From NCBI RefSeq assembly GCF_030433435.1, contig NZ_JANRHH010000034.1, positions 1-64,000 on the forward strand: 64,000 nucleotides of DNA, given 5' to 3'. The DNA comes from Polycladomyces subterraneus (GTDB lineage: Bacteria; Bacillota; Bacilli; Thermoactinomycetales; JIR-001). The notes below the pieces were generated by a model. That model saw only the letters and a list, made by a program, of their open reading frames with translations, was not told where the DNA came from and ran no database searches. The position numbers and the translations under genes were made by a program. Of the stretch, positions 1 through 7,639 are shown in pieces; the stretch's first letter is position 1; each line of letters opens with the position of its first letter.

Positions 1-145
1 AAACCCACTACCAGTGGGATGAGCACCGCTCGTACGTTCGATTATAAAGCAAATTGGTTGCCCTTACCATCCCCAAAAGGGGATGCCGAGCAACGCCGCC
101 TTTCATCCCACGATTGAAACCGTGGGCTTTCAGGCGGCTTTTTCT
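1..145. repeat. Cluster of three hairpins, IS200/IS605-end-like
   Basis: Three near-perfect stem-loops lie within 140 bases: 4-18 (CCCACT/AGTGGG), 69-84 (ATCCCC/GGGGAT) and a compound one at 95-138. In the last, GCCGCCT/AGGCGGC encloses CCCACG/CGTGGG, and a short T run follows. Such GC-rich subterminal palindromes are typical of ends of IS200/IS605-family elements. On the minus strand a TATAAT (41-46) precedes a half LexA-like motif (28-40). Any linked gene would lie left of the window. The compound hairpin could instead be an ordinary plus-strand terminator. No transposase is visible. Confidence 0.4.
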
Positions 146-301
146 GTAATCCAAAATATGAACAACCTGAATGGCCGTTCCGGTCACTCTAAGAACAATT
201 TCACCCAATGCACATAACCAAAACAAGTACTAAAACAGGCTGTCTAAGATTCTTAGAAACTTCTTCATTTGTCACAGACACCTCACAGGTCAAGATTCAA
301 T

Positions 302-337
302 GAGGGGGATTACAGCCCCTCGTGCTCCCCCTTTTTC
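302..337 (+). terminator. Terminator-like hairpin
   Basis: GGGGG at 304-308 pairs with CCCCC at 327-331, followed by TTTTT. A competing inner stem AGGGG/CCCCT is also possible. It lies between the hairpin cluster and the AT-rich promoter region of the sugar transporter, so it could insulate that operon from upstream transcription. Confidence 0.4.
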
Positions 338-401
338 TCTAGGTCTCCTTTGGAAAAACTTCTATTCACCAACTTGAATGTTTATGTATTTTGAAATCAA
401 T

Positions 402-417
402 TCTAATTATAATTAGA
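402..417. promoter_or_regulatory. Palindromic operator candidate before sugar ABC operon
   Basis: TCTAATTATAATTAGA is a perfect 16-base palindrome. It sits just after a TTGAAA (391-396) that could be a -35 box, with a weak -10 (TAGATC) 17 bases further on. A second possible -10, TATAAT, lies at 437-442. The location suggests a repressor site controlling the importer. No regulator gene is adjacent. Confidence 0.4.
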
Positions 418-523
418 TCTTTTCAATAATACAATCTATAATATATACTACTAATATAAGCTTATTTCCCAATTTTCTAACCTTTATTTCCTGAAAATGC
501 TAATTAAAAAAGGGGGAGTTTTA

Positions 524-1819
524 TTGAAACGCTTTGGTTGGCTTCGTTCGTTTCTGTTTCTAGCGCCCTTGGTCTTCGTCATGATGGCTTGCAATCAACA
601 AACAGCAACCGCTCCCAAGTCGGATGCCCAAAAGGCAAACCAGGTCGAAATCTTCAGTTGGTGGACGGGTGCCGGAGAAGAAGACGGACTTAAAGCACTG
701 ATCAAGCTTTTTAAAGAAAAAAATCCCGACATTGAAGTCATTAACGCTGCCGTGGCCGGCGGCGCCGGTACCAACGCCAAAACGGTGTTGGCCACGAGAA
801 TGCAAGGAAACGATCCTCCGGATACCTTCCAAGTGCACGGGGGAGCCGAACTGAATGACAGTTGGGTCGCGGCCGGAAAAATGGAACCCTTAAACGATTT
901 TTACAAACAACAAGGCTGGACAGACAAATTTCCCCCTGCCCTGATCGACCTTGTCAGCAAAGGCGGCAACATCTATTCCGTCCCAGTGGACATCCATCGC
1001 GGCAATGTGTTGTGGTACAACAAAAAAATCTTTGACCAATATGGTTTAAAACCCCCCACCACATTTGATGAATTTTTCAAAGTGGCGGATACCTTGAAAG
1101 CGAAAGGGATCACTCCTTTGGCGCTGGGAGACAAGGAACCTTGGACCGCTACCCAACTCTTTGAAAATATTCTCCTTGGTACCTTGGGTCCCAACGACTA
1201 CGACAAATTATGGAAAGGCCAACTTTCCTTTGAAGACCCACGCATCAAACAAGCGCTTGCCACCTTCAAAAAAATGTTGACTTATGTGAACCAGGACCAT
1301 GCCGCGCGTAACTGGCAAGATGGCGTTCAATTGGTCGGAAAAGGAGAGGCCGCCATGAACGTCATGGGGGATTGGGCAAAAGGATATTTGACCAATGATC
1401 TGAAACTGAAGCCAAACCAAGATTTTGGTTGGGCTCCCTTCCCTGGCACGAACGGCACCTTTGTCATCATCACTGACACCTTCGGCTTACCCAAAGGGAT
1501 CAAACACCCCGAGGCAACCAAAAAGTTCTTGGCCGTACTCGGCTCGGTGGAAGGGCAAGATGCATTCAACCCGCTCAAAGGCTCCATCCCGGCCCGGTTG
1601 GATGCCGATCCGAAAAAATATGATGTCTATGGTCAACAAACCATGAAGGATTTCAAAAACTCCAAATTGGTTCCAAGCTTGGCACATGGCTCTGCCGCTC
1701 CGGAAGGATTTGTCACTCAATTCAACCAATTGATCAACACCTTTGTCACGCAAGGGAACATCGATCTCGCCATTCAAATGATGAAGCAAGATGCCACAGC
1801 CAACCTGGGAGTGAAATAA
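524..1819 (+). CDS. Sugar ABC transporter substrate-binding lipoprotein
   Basis: Extracellular solute-binding protein of the COG1653 type, delivering a sugar to the two permeases encoded next. I start it at TTG 524 because AGGGGGAG at 511-518 is well spaced for it; the upstream ATG at 497 has no ribosome site. This gives 431 residues with a hydrophobic signal and a lipobox-like MMAC (Cys at about 23). The mature start (VEIFSWWTG) and the ATRMQGNDPPD and SVPVDIHRGNVLWYN segments resemble glucose/galactose-binding proteins such as Thermus GBP and Pseudomonas GtsA. The substrate is therefore probably an aldohexose, but this is inferred. Confidence 0.85.
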   Translation: MKRFGWLRSFLFLAPLVFVMMACNQQTATAPKSDAQKANQVEIFSWWTGAGEEDGLKALIKLFKEKNPDIEVINAAVAGGAGTNAKTVLATRMQGNDPPDTFQVHGGAELNDSWVAAGKMEPLNDFYKQQGWTDKFPPALIDLVSKGGNIYSVPVDIHRGNVLWYNKKIFDQYGLKPPTTFDEFFKVADTLKAKGITPLALGDKEPWTATQLFENILLGTLGPNDYDKLWKGQLSFEDPRIKQALATFKKMLTYVNQDHAARNWQDGVQLVGKGEAAMNVMGDWAKGYLTNDLKLKPNQDFGWAPFPGTNGTFVIITDTFGLPKGIKHPEATKKFLAVLGSVEGQDAFNPLKGSIPARLDADPKKYDVYGQQTMKDFKNSKLVPSLAHGSAAPEGFVTQFNQLINTFVTQGNIDLAIQMMKQDATANLGVK

Positions 1820-1834
1820 CCATGAATTCCGATT

Positions 1835-1866
1835 CAGGTGGCAGGTTTCCTGCTGCCTGATTTTTC
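1835..1866 (+). terminator. Intercistronic attenuator hairpin
   Basis: An imperfect inverted repeat (CAGGTGGCAGG / CCTGCTGCCTG) followed by TTTTTC separates the binding-protein gene from the permeases. Such partial terminators commonly give higher expression of the binding protein than of the membrane subunits. Confidence 0.5.
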
Positions 1867-1884
1867 TTGAAGGAGGAACTTGTC

Positions 1885-2856
1885 ATGGCTCAAGCATCTC
1901 CATTCACGACACCCCAAACCCACCCGAAAAAAAGAAGCGGACGAAATCGCGAAAAGTGGATCGCCTTCCTGTTTCTTTTGCCCTCGATCCTAGCCATCGC
2001 CATTTTTGTCTACGGTTTTATCGGTTGGACCGGCTACATTTCTCTGAGCAAATGGAACACCTTTGTCCAAGATCTCACCTTTAGTGGCCTGGACAACTAC
2101 CGGTTCCTGTTCAACGACTTCCGTTTTCAGTCAGACCTGCGAAACACGATCATCTTTACCGTTTTGTTCACTCTCCTTTGTATTGGATTGGGGTTGTTTC
2201 TCGCTGTTTTGTTGGATCAAAAAATCAAATGGGAAGGTCTGTTTCGCAACATTTTCATTTTCCCGATGGCTTTATCGTTCATCGTGACCGGCGTTGTTTG
2301 GCAGTGGATCTTTAATCCGAGCACCGGCATCAACTTGATTTTGAAAAAAATCGGAATCACTGATCCGCCACTTTGGTATGTCCAGACCAGAGTGGTCCTC
2401 CCTCTGCATATTGGACAAATCCAGTTCGGGGTCCCAATGGCATTGATCGCCGTTGTGATCGCAGCGGTTTGGCAGTTATCCGGCTTCACCATGGCCATGT
2501 ATCTGTCCGGCCTCCGCTCCATCCCAGATGAATTGAAAGAAGCGGCGCGGGTGGACGGGGCCACTGAATGGCAAACCTTCCGCTATATCCTATTGCCGCA
2601 ACTCAAACCGATTACGTTTAGCGCCGTCATCATCTTGGGCCACATTTCACTCAAAATTTTTGACCTGATTTACGCGATGACCGGACCCGGTGCCGCTTTC
2701 GTCACCGACATGCCGGGCCTTTACATGGTGGAAACGACGTTTAAAGGGAGCCATTATGCACAAGGGGCCAGCATTGCCATCATCATGTTGCTGCTTGTTT
2801 CTCTCCTGATCGTTCCCTATCTGATCTTTACCTTCAGAAAGGAGGAAACCCCATGA
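1885..2856 (+). CDS. Sugar ABC transporter permease 1 (MalF-like)
   Basis: Inner-membrane subunit of the importer, 323 residues, with about six membrane segments after a basic N-terminus. The cytoplasmic EAA loop that contacts the ATPase is visible at about residues 215-235 (ELKEAARVDGATEWQ). The ATG at 1885 follows AAGGAGGA with ideal spacing; an in-frame TTG at 1867 lies upstream of that site and is rejected. Its last codons overlap the next permease by four bases (ATGA), so the two are translationally coupled. Confidence 0.88.
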   Translation: MAQASPFTTPQTHPKKRSGRNREKWIAFLFLLPSILAIAIFVYGFIGWTGYISLSKWNTFVQDLTFSGLDNYRFLFNDFRFQSDLRNTIIFTVLFTLLCIGLGLFLAVLLDQKIKWEGLFRNIFIFPMALSFIVTGVVWQWIFNPSTGINLILKKIGITDPPLWYVQTRVVLPLHIGQIQFGVPMALIAVVIAAVWQLSGFTMAMYLSGLRSIPDELKEAARVDGATEWQTFRYILLPQLKPITFSAVIILGHISLKIFDLIYAMTGPGAAFVTDMPGLYMVETTFKGSHYAQGASIAIIMLLLVSLLIVPYLIFTFRKEETP

Positions 2857-3674
2857 CCCTCTCCCGCACAGGTCAAATCATCCTTTATGCAATCCTCATC
2901 ATTCTGGCCCTGCTTTTCCTCACGCCCATCTATATTATGGTCATTACCAGTATCAAGCCGATCAATGAAGCCACTTTATCCGGGATGTGGAAGCTCCCCA
3001 GCCACGTGGATTTGGAAAGTTACCAGATCGCCTTTGAGAAACTGTCTCCCAACATCTTAAACAGTTTTTATCTGGTCATTCCGGCCACCATCCTCTCCGC
3101 GGTTTTGGGTTCACTGAACGGCTATATCCTTTCCAAATGGCGTTTTCCCGGCTCCAATATCCTTTTCACCTTGATTTTGTTTGGTATGTTCATTCCATAC
3201 CAGAGCATCTTGATACCACTTATCCAGTTTTTGCAAAAAATCCAGCTTTACAATACCATTCCCGGACTGATTCTCGTACACGTCGTTTACGGAATTCCGA
3301 TCACCACCCTAATTTTCCGCAATTTCTACGCCAACATTCCGACGGAAATGATCGAAGCAGCCAAAATCGACGGTAATAGCATTTGGGGCATCTATCAGCG
3401 GATCATCCTGCCCCTGTCGATTCCGGGGTTTGTCGTCGTAGGCATCTGGCAATTCACCCAGATTTGGAATGAATTTTTGTTTGCTGTCACCATCACCAAC
3501 ACCTCGCAACAACCGATCATGGTCGCCTTGCAGAACTTGTCGGGCAGCCAGATCGTCCAGTGGAATATCCAGATGGCCGGTGCTTTGCTGGCAGCACTCC
3601 CGACTTTAATCGTCTATATTTTTCTGGGAAAATATTTCATCCGGGGATTATTGGCCGGATCGCTCAAAGGCTAG
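2853..3674 (+). CDS. Sugar ABC transporter permease 2 (MalG-like)
   Basis: Second permease of the importer, 273 residues, six predicted membrane segments, with the EAA loop at about 165-190 (EMIEAAKIDGNSIWG). It closes the operon: no nucleotide-binding subunit follows, and the DNA downstream is decayed. Importers of this class usually borrow a shared MsmX/UgpC-type ATPase encoded elsewhere, so the system may still work. No clear terminator is seen after the stop. Confidence 0.88.
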   Translation: MTLSRTGQIILYAILIILALLFLTPIYIMVITSIKPINEATLSGMWKLPSHVDLESYQIAFEKLSPNILNSFYLVIPATILSAVLGSLNGYILSKWRFPGSNILFTLILFGMFIPYQSILIPLIQFLQKIQLYNTIPGLILVHVVYGIPITTLIFRNFYANIPTEMIEAAKIDGNSIWGIYQRIILPLSIPGFVVVGIWQFTQIWNEFLFAVTITNTSQQPIMVALQNLSGSQIVQWNIQMAGALLAALPTLIVYIFLGKYFIRGLLAGSLKG

Positions 3675-3725
3675 AAAGATCACGACAATTAAGAAAGAAA
3701 AATAGCTGAACAGGAGAATTCATCC

Positions 3726-3764
3726 ATGAAACAAATTGAAGTCGTCGTCGCCGTGAAAGCTTAA
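3726..3764 (+). other. 12-codon ORF, possible gene remnant
   Basis: An ATG preceded by AGGAGA opens a frame that stops after 12 codons (MKQIEVVVAVKA). A good ribosome site with an almost immediate stop suggests either a leader peptide or the leftover start of a deleted gene of the sugar operon. I cannot tell which. Confidence 0.2.
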
Positions 3765-3802
3765 CTATTTGGAAGAAAAGAGAGAAAGTTAAAATATTGT
3801 GA

Positions 3803-4366
3803 GATCTATTTGGGGACATGCCCGGAATGCTGATGGCCGCCACCACCCGCAGTCGAAATGAGTGGACGTTTTCTCTCTTGGAGATCCGGTCAGAGAACCG
3901 GATCCTGGAAGTCGGCTACGGTCCCGGGGTGGGAATCTTTCAATCAAGCGAAGGGATTCAAGAGGGAAAGATTGTGGGAATCGATCCTTTGAAACGATGC
4001 GAAAGCAGGCGGAACGGCGCAACCGCCGGGCCGGCCGACAGGGGAAGGTGCGTCTAGTAACCGGAAACATCGAGGAGTGGTCCGCCTTTGAGCATTCCTT
4101 TACCAAGGTCTACTCCGTCAATTCCGCGATGTTTTGAACCGATCGGGTTCGCGTGTTTCAAAAGCTCCACGGATGGCTTGAACCGGAAGGACGGATCGCC
4201 ATCACTTATCAGCCGTTGGGAAAGCACACTCCTGGGTTAGATGAATTTGCCGATCGGCTGATCGATGAATTGAAACAAGCCGACTTTGTTCAGATCCGGC
4301 GGGAAACGAAACTGTTAAGACACCGCGCCAGCGGTTTGCATCATCGCTGAAAAGGCGAAGTCGTGA
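3803..4366 (+). pseudogene. Class I SAM methyltransferase, broken
   Basis: The pieces together read as a class I SAM-dependent methyltransferase. One frame from about 3818 has the SAM-binding motif (ILEVGYGPGVG) and the acidic loop (IVGIDP). A different frame continues from about 4000 (VRLVTGNIEEW, VYSVNSAMF). An in-frame TGA interrupts it at 4135-4137. It resumes with a domain typical of the family (LHGWLEPEGRIAITYQP). A last shift is needed for the ending AVCIIAEKAKS at 4331-4366. No start codon with a ribosome site is present. With at least three lesions it is certainly non-functional. Confidence 0.8.
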
Positions 4367-4386
4367 GTTCTTATTCAGGTACGGGA

Positions 4387-4448
4387 GGGACTCATTTTCC
4401 GCCGAGCGACCTGCCGCTGCATGGAGCAGAGGCGGAAAATCGCGTCCC
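4387..4448. repeat. Long inverted repeat in gene-free stretch 4367-4794
   Basis: GGGAC plus ATTTTCCGCC (4387-4403) pairs with GGCGGAAAAT plus GTCCC (4431-4448), about 15 base pairs with a small internal loop. Together with the hairpin at 4481-4505 and a strong ribosome site at 4513-4520 it has the layout of a structured 5' leader. No known riboswitch consensus was recognised. The rest of 4367-4794 holds only a 17-codon frame and an operator-like site, both listed separately. Confidence 0.4.
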
Positions 4449-4480
4449 GACCCCCTGGGCAGGTTTGTCAGCAGCCTGCA

Positions 4481-4505
4481 AAGGCCGGTTAATCCGGCCT
4501 TTTCT
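4481..4505 (+). terminator. Rho-independent terminator
   Basis: AAGGCCGG and CCGGCCTT pair around a five-base loop and are followed by TTTTCTT. It lies directly before the ribosome site of the 17-codon frame, where a terminator would be expected in a regulated leader. It may equally be a remnant. Confidence 0.6.
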
Positions 4506-4525
4506 TCTTATAAGGAGGTGAGGAT

Positions 4526-4579
4526 ATGGCCCAAACTATAGCGAGTCTCACCGTTAAGATCGGGGTGGATCTCGCCTAA
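4526..4579 (+). other. 17-codon ORF with strong ribosome site
   Basis: AAGGAGGTGA sits six bases before an ATG whose frame stops after 17 codons (MAQTIASLTVKIGVDLA). The peptide resembles the first residues of phage tail tape-measure proteins. That resemblance is weak and from memory. A leader peptide or the stump of a deleted gene are the main options. Confidence 0.25.
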
Positions 4580-4707
4580 AAAAACAAGCCACAGTACCTA
4601 CAACAATCATGTAAAGGTTTTTAAAAAAGGCAGCCACTCACCGCTTTTTCTATTTTTAACCTGGCGACAGCTCTTGCAGACCGTTTCCGATGTATTCTGG
4701 GCTTCTA

Positions 4708-4728
4708 CTTGGAGTACACTCTATAGTC
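4708..4728. promoter_or_regulatory. MerR-family-like operator, orphan
   Basis: CTTGGAGTACACTCTATAGTC contains the GAGT-NN-ACTC core with the CTTG flank seen at operators of MerR-family activators. Such sites lie inside long-spacer promoters. A CTGACT on the minus strand could be a -35 box, but I see no good -10. Neither a MerR gene nor an intact target is adjacent, so it is probably left over from a lost unit. Confidence 0.4.
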
Positions 4729-4794
4729 AGAGGTTGAGAAAATTTGCTTTGCGGTGAGAACAAAAGCCGTATCTCATCTTATCCCTTTCCCCAG

Positions 4795-4965
4795 CTACCA
4801 GTGATTCCTATCGGCTTTGGACTCGGCCCTAGCTTCGTCAATTTTTTTGTTCATTTTGTTACGTTCTATCTCATGACGAATTCCCTCCAACTCTATACGA
4901 ATAATTTCAATGATCTTGTCCAATTTCTCTTTATACTCCTCGAGCTTTTTGTAACGATCTTTCAT
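4795..4965 (-). CDS. Small charged coiled-coil protein, 56 residues
   Basis: Not a family I recognise. ATG at 4965 follows AAAGGGG with good spacing and the frame runs 56 codons (it begins MKDRYKKLEEYKEKLDKII). Lys and Glu/Asp dominate, hydrophobic residues (L, I) recur about every three to four positions through residue 40, and there is no membrane segment, which fits a soluble amphipathic helix or coiled coil. A near-consensus sigma-A promoter lies 110 bases upstream at 5076-5104, which supports a real gene. It may be a leftover accessory-region gene or a small regulator; no function can be assigned. Confidence 0.6.
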   Translation of the reverse strand: MKDRYKKLEEYKEKLDKIIEIIRIELEGIRHEIERNKMNKKIDEARAESKADRNHW

Positions 4966-5075
4966 AAAGACCCCTTTCTATGGTAAGTTGCTTAGCTAAC
5001 TCCCTTACGGTCTGTTTAAAACAATGTCATTAATCGTCTCTCATCAACAGTTTCATTTTCTGATTATTAAAAATA

Positions 5076-5104
5076 ATTATACCAGTTAAAAACCAATTAT
5101 TCAA
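5076..5104 (-). promoter_or_regulatory. Sigma-A promoter of the 56-codon gene
   Basis: On the minus strand TTGAAT (5104-5099), a 17-base spacer and TATAAT (5081-5076) form a near-consensus promoter. The predicted transcript starts near 5070, giving a leader of about 105 bases before the ATG at 4965. Confidence 0.7.
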
Positions 5105-5150
5105 AGGAGTCTAGTGAGATTTGTTGGTACAAACATTTGGAACAGATGAT

Positions 5151-5255
5151 CCAATAAAAAGAGCATGCAAGCCACTACGCTCCACACCTACCGACCATTC
5201 ACAGCCTGATCCCGGCGGGACTCGATGTCTCAGCGTCTCGGCTTCATGCTCTTTA
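5151..5255 (-). ncRNA. Compact structured element, possible small RNA
   Basis: Arms at 5159-5173 and 5240-5253 (AAGAGCATGCAAGCC / GGCTTCATGCTCTT) pair over 14 bases with one bulge. A second helix inside joins ACGCT (5177-5181) to AGCGT (5232-5236), and a CCCG/CGGG hairpin lies in the core. On the minus strand the outer helix ends in CTTTTTATT, like a terminator. The size and closed architecture suggest a structured RNA rather than a simple terminator. No known family was recognised and no promoter is evident. An alternative is a relic of a mobile-element end. Confidence 0.4.
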
Positions 5256-5313
5256 CTATGTGATTGTTTCCTCAAAAGTAGTGGTTCATACTTGGGAGCC
5301 ACCAGTATCCGTG

Positions 5314-5640
5314 TCAGTGCCCTTTAATCTTGGCGGGTAAAAAAATTCCCTTAAAAGAAATATCGGGCACCATACAGGCCAAAATTTTAGGTATGAGAGG
5401 GTGATAGAGGACAGAAAGAACACCACCTATCAAGGGAAAAGTCAAGGAAAATATGGAGAAGAAGCAAAGCGTATTTAAAATAATAACTGCTTCCTGGAGG
5501 AACAAAGGTGAAAGTGATACCCGGGAAGCAAGCGAAAGATAACTGGATGCCAAAAAAGCTGGATATAAGAAAAGATGAGAAGAAAACCATCCAGGGATCG
5601 CAAACTGGGCGGTTTTCTTAGTGTAGTATGCTAAAAAATG
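5314..5640 (-). pseudogene. N-terminally truncated membrane protein fragment
   Basis: A frame of about 108 codons between an in-frame TGA at 5643-5641 and the stop at 5314 reads as two or three membrane segments with a charged tail ending IFLPAKIKGH. It has no start codon with a ribosome site, and the only in-frame candidate (TTG, 5553) lies in the middle. It follows the DUF975 gene by only a few bases on the same strand. It is probably the 3' part of a lost membrane protein gene. The family is not recognised. Confidence 0.3.
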
Positions 5641-5645
5641 TCAAG

Positions 5646-6353
5646 CTACTCTTTTTGATCAGTATTCATCTCACCTTTAATCTTGCGGTAAAATTGGGCC
5701 TCTGTTGCAGAGTAGTATGGAATTAACCAAATAAATCCGACTCCTATAGTTAATAGACTTAAAAGTAACCAACCGATAAAGCTAAGTTGCAGTGCAAACA
5801 ACTCCATCTTATGTCCGTTCATTATTTCACGACTTTTAGTTATGGCTTCATTGATAGATAATTCAGGGTGATCAATCAAAATATAGGGAGTCATGGAATA
5901 GGAAAACCATTTAATAATCCCTGGAATAATGAATAATAGACTCCACAACATCAAGTAGATGGACTGGATTACGTGCCACATTATTCCTCTGAGTAATAAC
6001 TTTCCACTGGTAAAATAATAAAACAATTGTCTGATGTGAGCAGGTTGATTACGACAGATATTCAAGAAGATAAGAGATGTTCCAAGTATTAGACCTCCAG
6101 TTGTGAGTACATTCCAAATGAGTGAGACCCAATCAATAGCAGAGTGTTTAGGAAAGAAAACAATAGATGACTCTGTTTTTGGAGCAGAGTCTAAGAAAAG
6201 AGAGATGTCTAGATCCAAAGGAGCATCGGCAAAAAAGTCAAACAATGAATTGAAAAGAATATACAAAATAGTGCAACCAATCGCTAGCCCCCATTTCCCT
6301 GTTAATGATTCTCTTCCCAGTCTTCTAAGTTCTTTAAAATCCATGTTTTCCAT
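5646..6353 (-). CDS. DUF975-family integral membrane protein
   Basis: 235 residues starting at ATG 6353, which has GAGGGGAA in front; an upstream in-frame ATG is not supported. About five hydrophobic segments are visible, and the pattern matches DUF975: a short N-terminal tail (MDFKELRRLGRESL), WSLLFIIPGIIKWFSYSMTPYI, then PELSINEAITKSREIMNGHKMELF. Members of this family are uncharacterised membrane proteins of Firmicutes. Base composition is more AT-rich than the core genes to the right, consistent with the accessory character of the region. Confidence 0.7.
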   Translation of the reverse strand: MENMDFKELRRLGRESLTGKWGLAIGCTILYILFNSLFDFFADAPLDLDISLFLDSAPKTESSIVFFPKHSAIDWVSLIWNVLTTGGLILGTSLIFLNICRNQPAHIRQLFYYFTSGKLLLRGIMWHVIQSIYLMLWSLLFIIPGIIKWFSYSMTPYILIDHPELSINEAITKSREIMNGHKMELFALQLSFIGWLLLSLLTIGVGFIWLIPYYSATEAQFYRKIKGEMNTDQKE

Positions 6354-6638
6354 AGAAAGTTCCCCTCCAGATATAAGCAGACGAGTTTTAGTAGGAACGG
6401 CATTACCAACTAGAGAAAGAAGAAGACGGAGCATGCCTAACTATAGGAGACCAACAGGTGTAGTTTCTTCAAAGATGCTCTCTCCTTTCTGAAAAATGGG
6501 CTTGCATAAATATCATTCGAATGTGAGTTTGATTTTGTGAAATAAATTTTCTTATATAAATTCCGAAGAGACAATCAAAAAAATCGTTCGCTTTGCTAGA
6601 GATAAAAAGCAAGCCGGTTACGAGAACATCTGGCATTA

Positions 6639-7427
6639 TTGAATAGTAGACCCGCTTTGGGATATGCCACCGTCTTCAGTGTGCAACAGACGCTCAATGA
6701 TGTCATTAACAACCTTGTAGATCCCAACAATATATATGTTCGTGCCGGTGCAGTAGGAGGAAATGGAAGTTTAGCGAAGCCTTTTGGTACAATTCCACAG
6801 GGTATTGCAGCCGTAAACCTCGGGGGGGCTGTTAATATTTTAAGTGGGACGTACCCTATAACTTCTCAAATTGCCGTTAACAAGTCCGGCATTACATTAA
6901 AGGGTGAATCAGGGACCGTTCTTTTATTGCAGGCGAACCCGAACCTGATTCCGCTAATGATCTTAGCAAACAATACGACCATTGATGGTTTAACCATCAC
7001 AAGTGATATCCCTTATCCGAGGGAATTTATCCAAGTCGGCGGAGCAAATACCACCCTGATAAATAACACGATCTACGGTCTACCCCAAGCACCGCCCATG
7101 ATAAACTGGGTAGTCAATCGAGCAGTGGTACCTCAGGAAAGTAATACGAATTTAACCGTCGAAAACAATACCTTCTATTCGCTACGTACTGGGATATATA
7201 TCAATCCGAATGTAACCGGGGCCATCAATAATAATGTGGTTTACAATACTAAAGGTGGTTTCTTAGTGGATCGTGCGTTCACTACGTTCGTTGGTAATTC
7301 ATGGGGAACTCCTGCCTATGAGTTTGATATCGTGTTACTAGCTGGCACCACTATGGGAACTCCATACAATGACCTGCCTGCATTAAGTGCTGCAATTAAT
7401 GATGCAAGCATTTCAGATCAAAGGTGA
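6639..7427 (+). CDS. Right-handed beta-helix repeat protein, probably 5'-truncated
   Basis: About 262 residues rich in Asn, Thr, Gly and Val with repeating short strands (for example TTIDGLTITS, NTNLTVENNTFYS). This is the signature of DUF1565/pectate-lyase-like parallel beta-helices. YVRAGAVGGNGSLAKPFGTI is the usual opening of the helix domain. The only start available is a TTG at 6639 with no ribosome site and no signal peptide. An in-frame stop lies just upstream, so the original N-terminus appears lost. Surface or spore-associated carbohydrate-related proteins share this fold; the function is unknown. Confidence 0.6.
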   Translation: MNSRPALGYATVFSVQQTLNDVINNLVDPNNIYVRAGAVGGNGSLAKPFGTIPQGIAAVNLGGAVNILSGTYPITSQIAVNKSGITLKGESGTVLLLQANPNLIPLMILANNTTIDGLTITSDIPYPREFIQVGGANTTLINNTIYGLPQAPPMINWVVNRAVVPQESNTNLTVENNTFYSLRTGIYINPNVTGAINNNVVYNTKGGFLVDRAFTTFVGNSWGTPAYEFDIVLLAGTTMGTPYNDLPALSAAINDASISDQR

Positions 7428-7454
7428 AGCCTATCCACTCTGCTTTTCCCCTGT

Positions 7455-7477
7455 GCACCGCTTCGGCGGTGCTTTTC
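7455..7477 (+). terminator. Rho-independent terminator
   Basis: GCACCGC and GCGGTGC pair around a TTCG tetraloop, followed by TTTT, 28 bases after the beta-helix gene. A strong, textbook terminator. Confidence 0.85.
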
Positions 7478-7639
7478 AGTTGATTTGGTCTGACTGGTCG
7501 AATTTTTTTTCTGTATCTTCCATTCGGTGTACTCACGATCGAGTACCGATTTCAGATCCGTAGATAAAAACGGGCACCAGAAGTCCTTTGATAATCCCCT
7601 ATAAATTGTTTAGTCTTTTTCTATCTTCCCCTCACTGGA

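Noticed and set aside
8-226. 72-codon minus-strand ORF
   Set aside because: It runs through three hairpins, has no ribosome site and no family character.
4526-4579. 17-codon ORF as start of a TnpB gene
   Set aside because: The opening MAQTI is shared with some TnpB proteins, but the following residues do not fit and no remnant continues.
5121-5327. 68-codon plus-strand and 63-codon minus-strand ORFs
   Set aside because: Both lie across the structured element and have no coding character.
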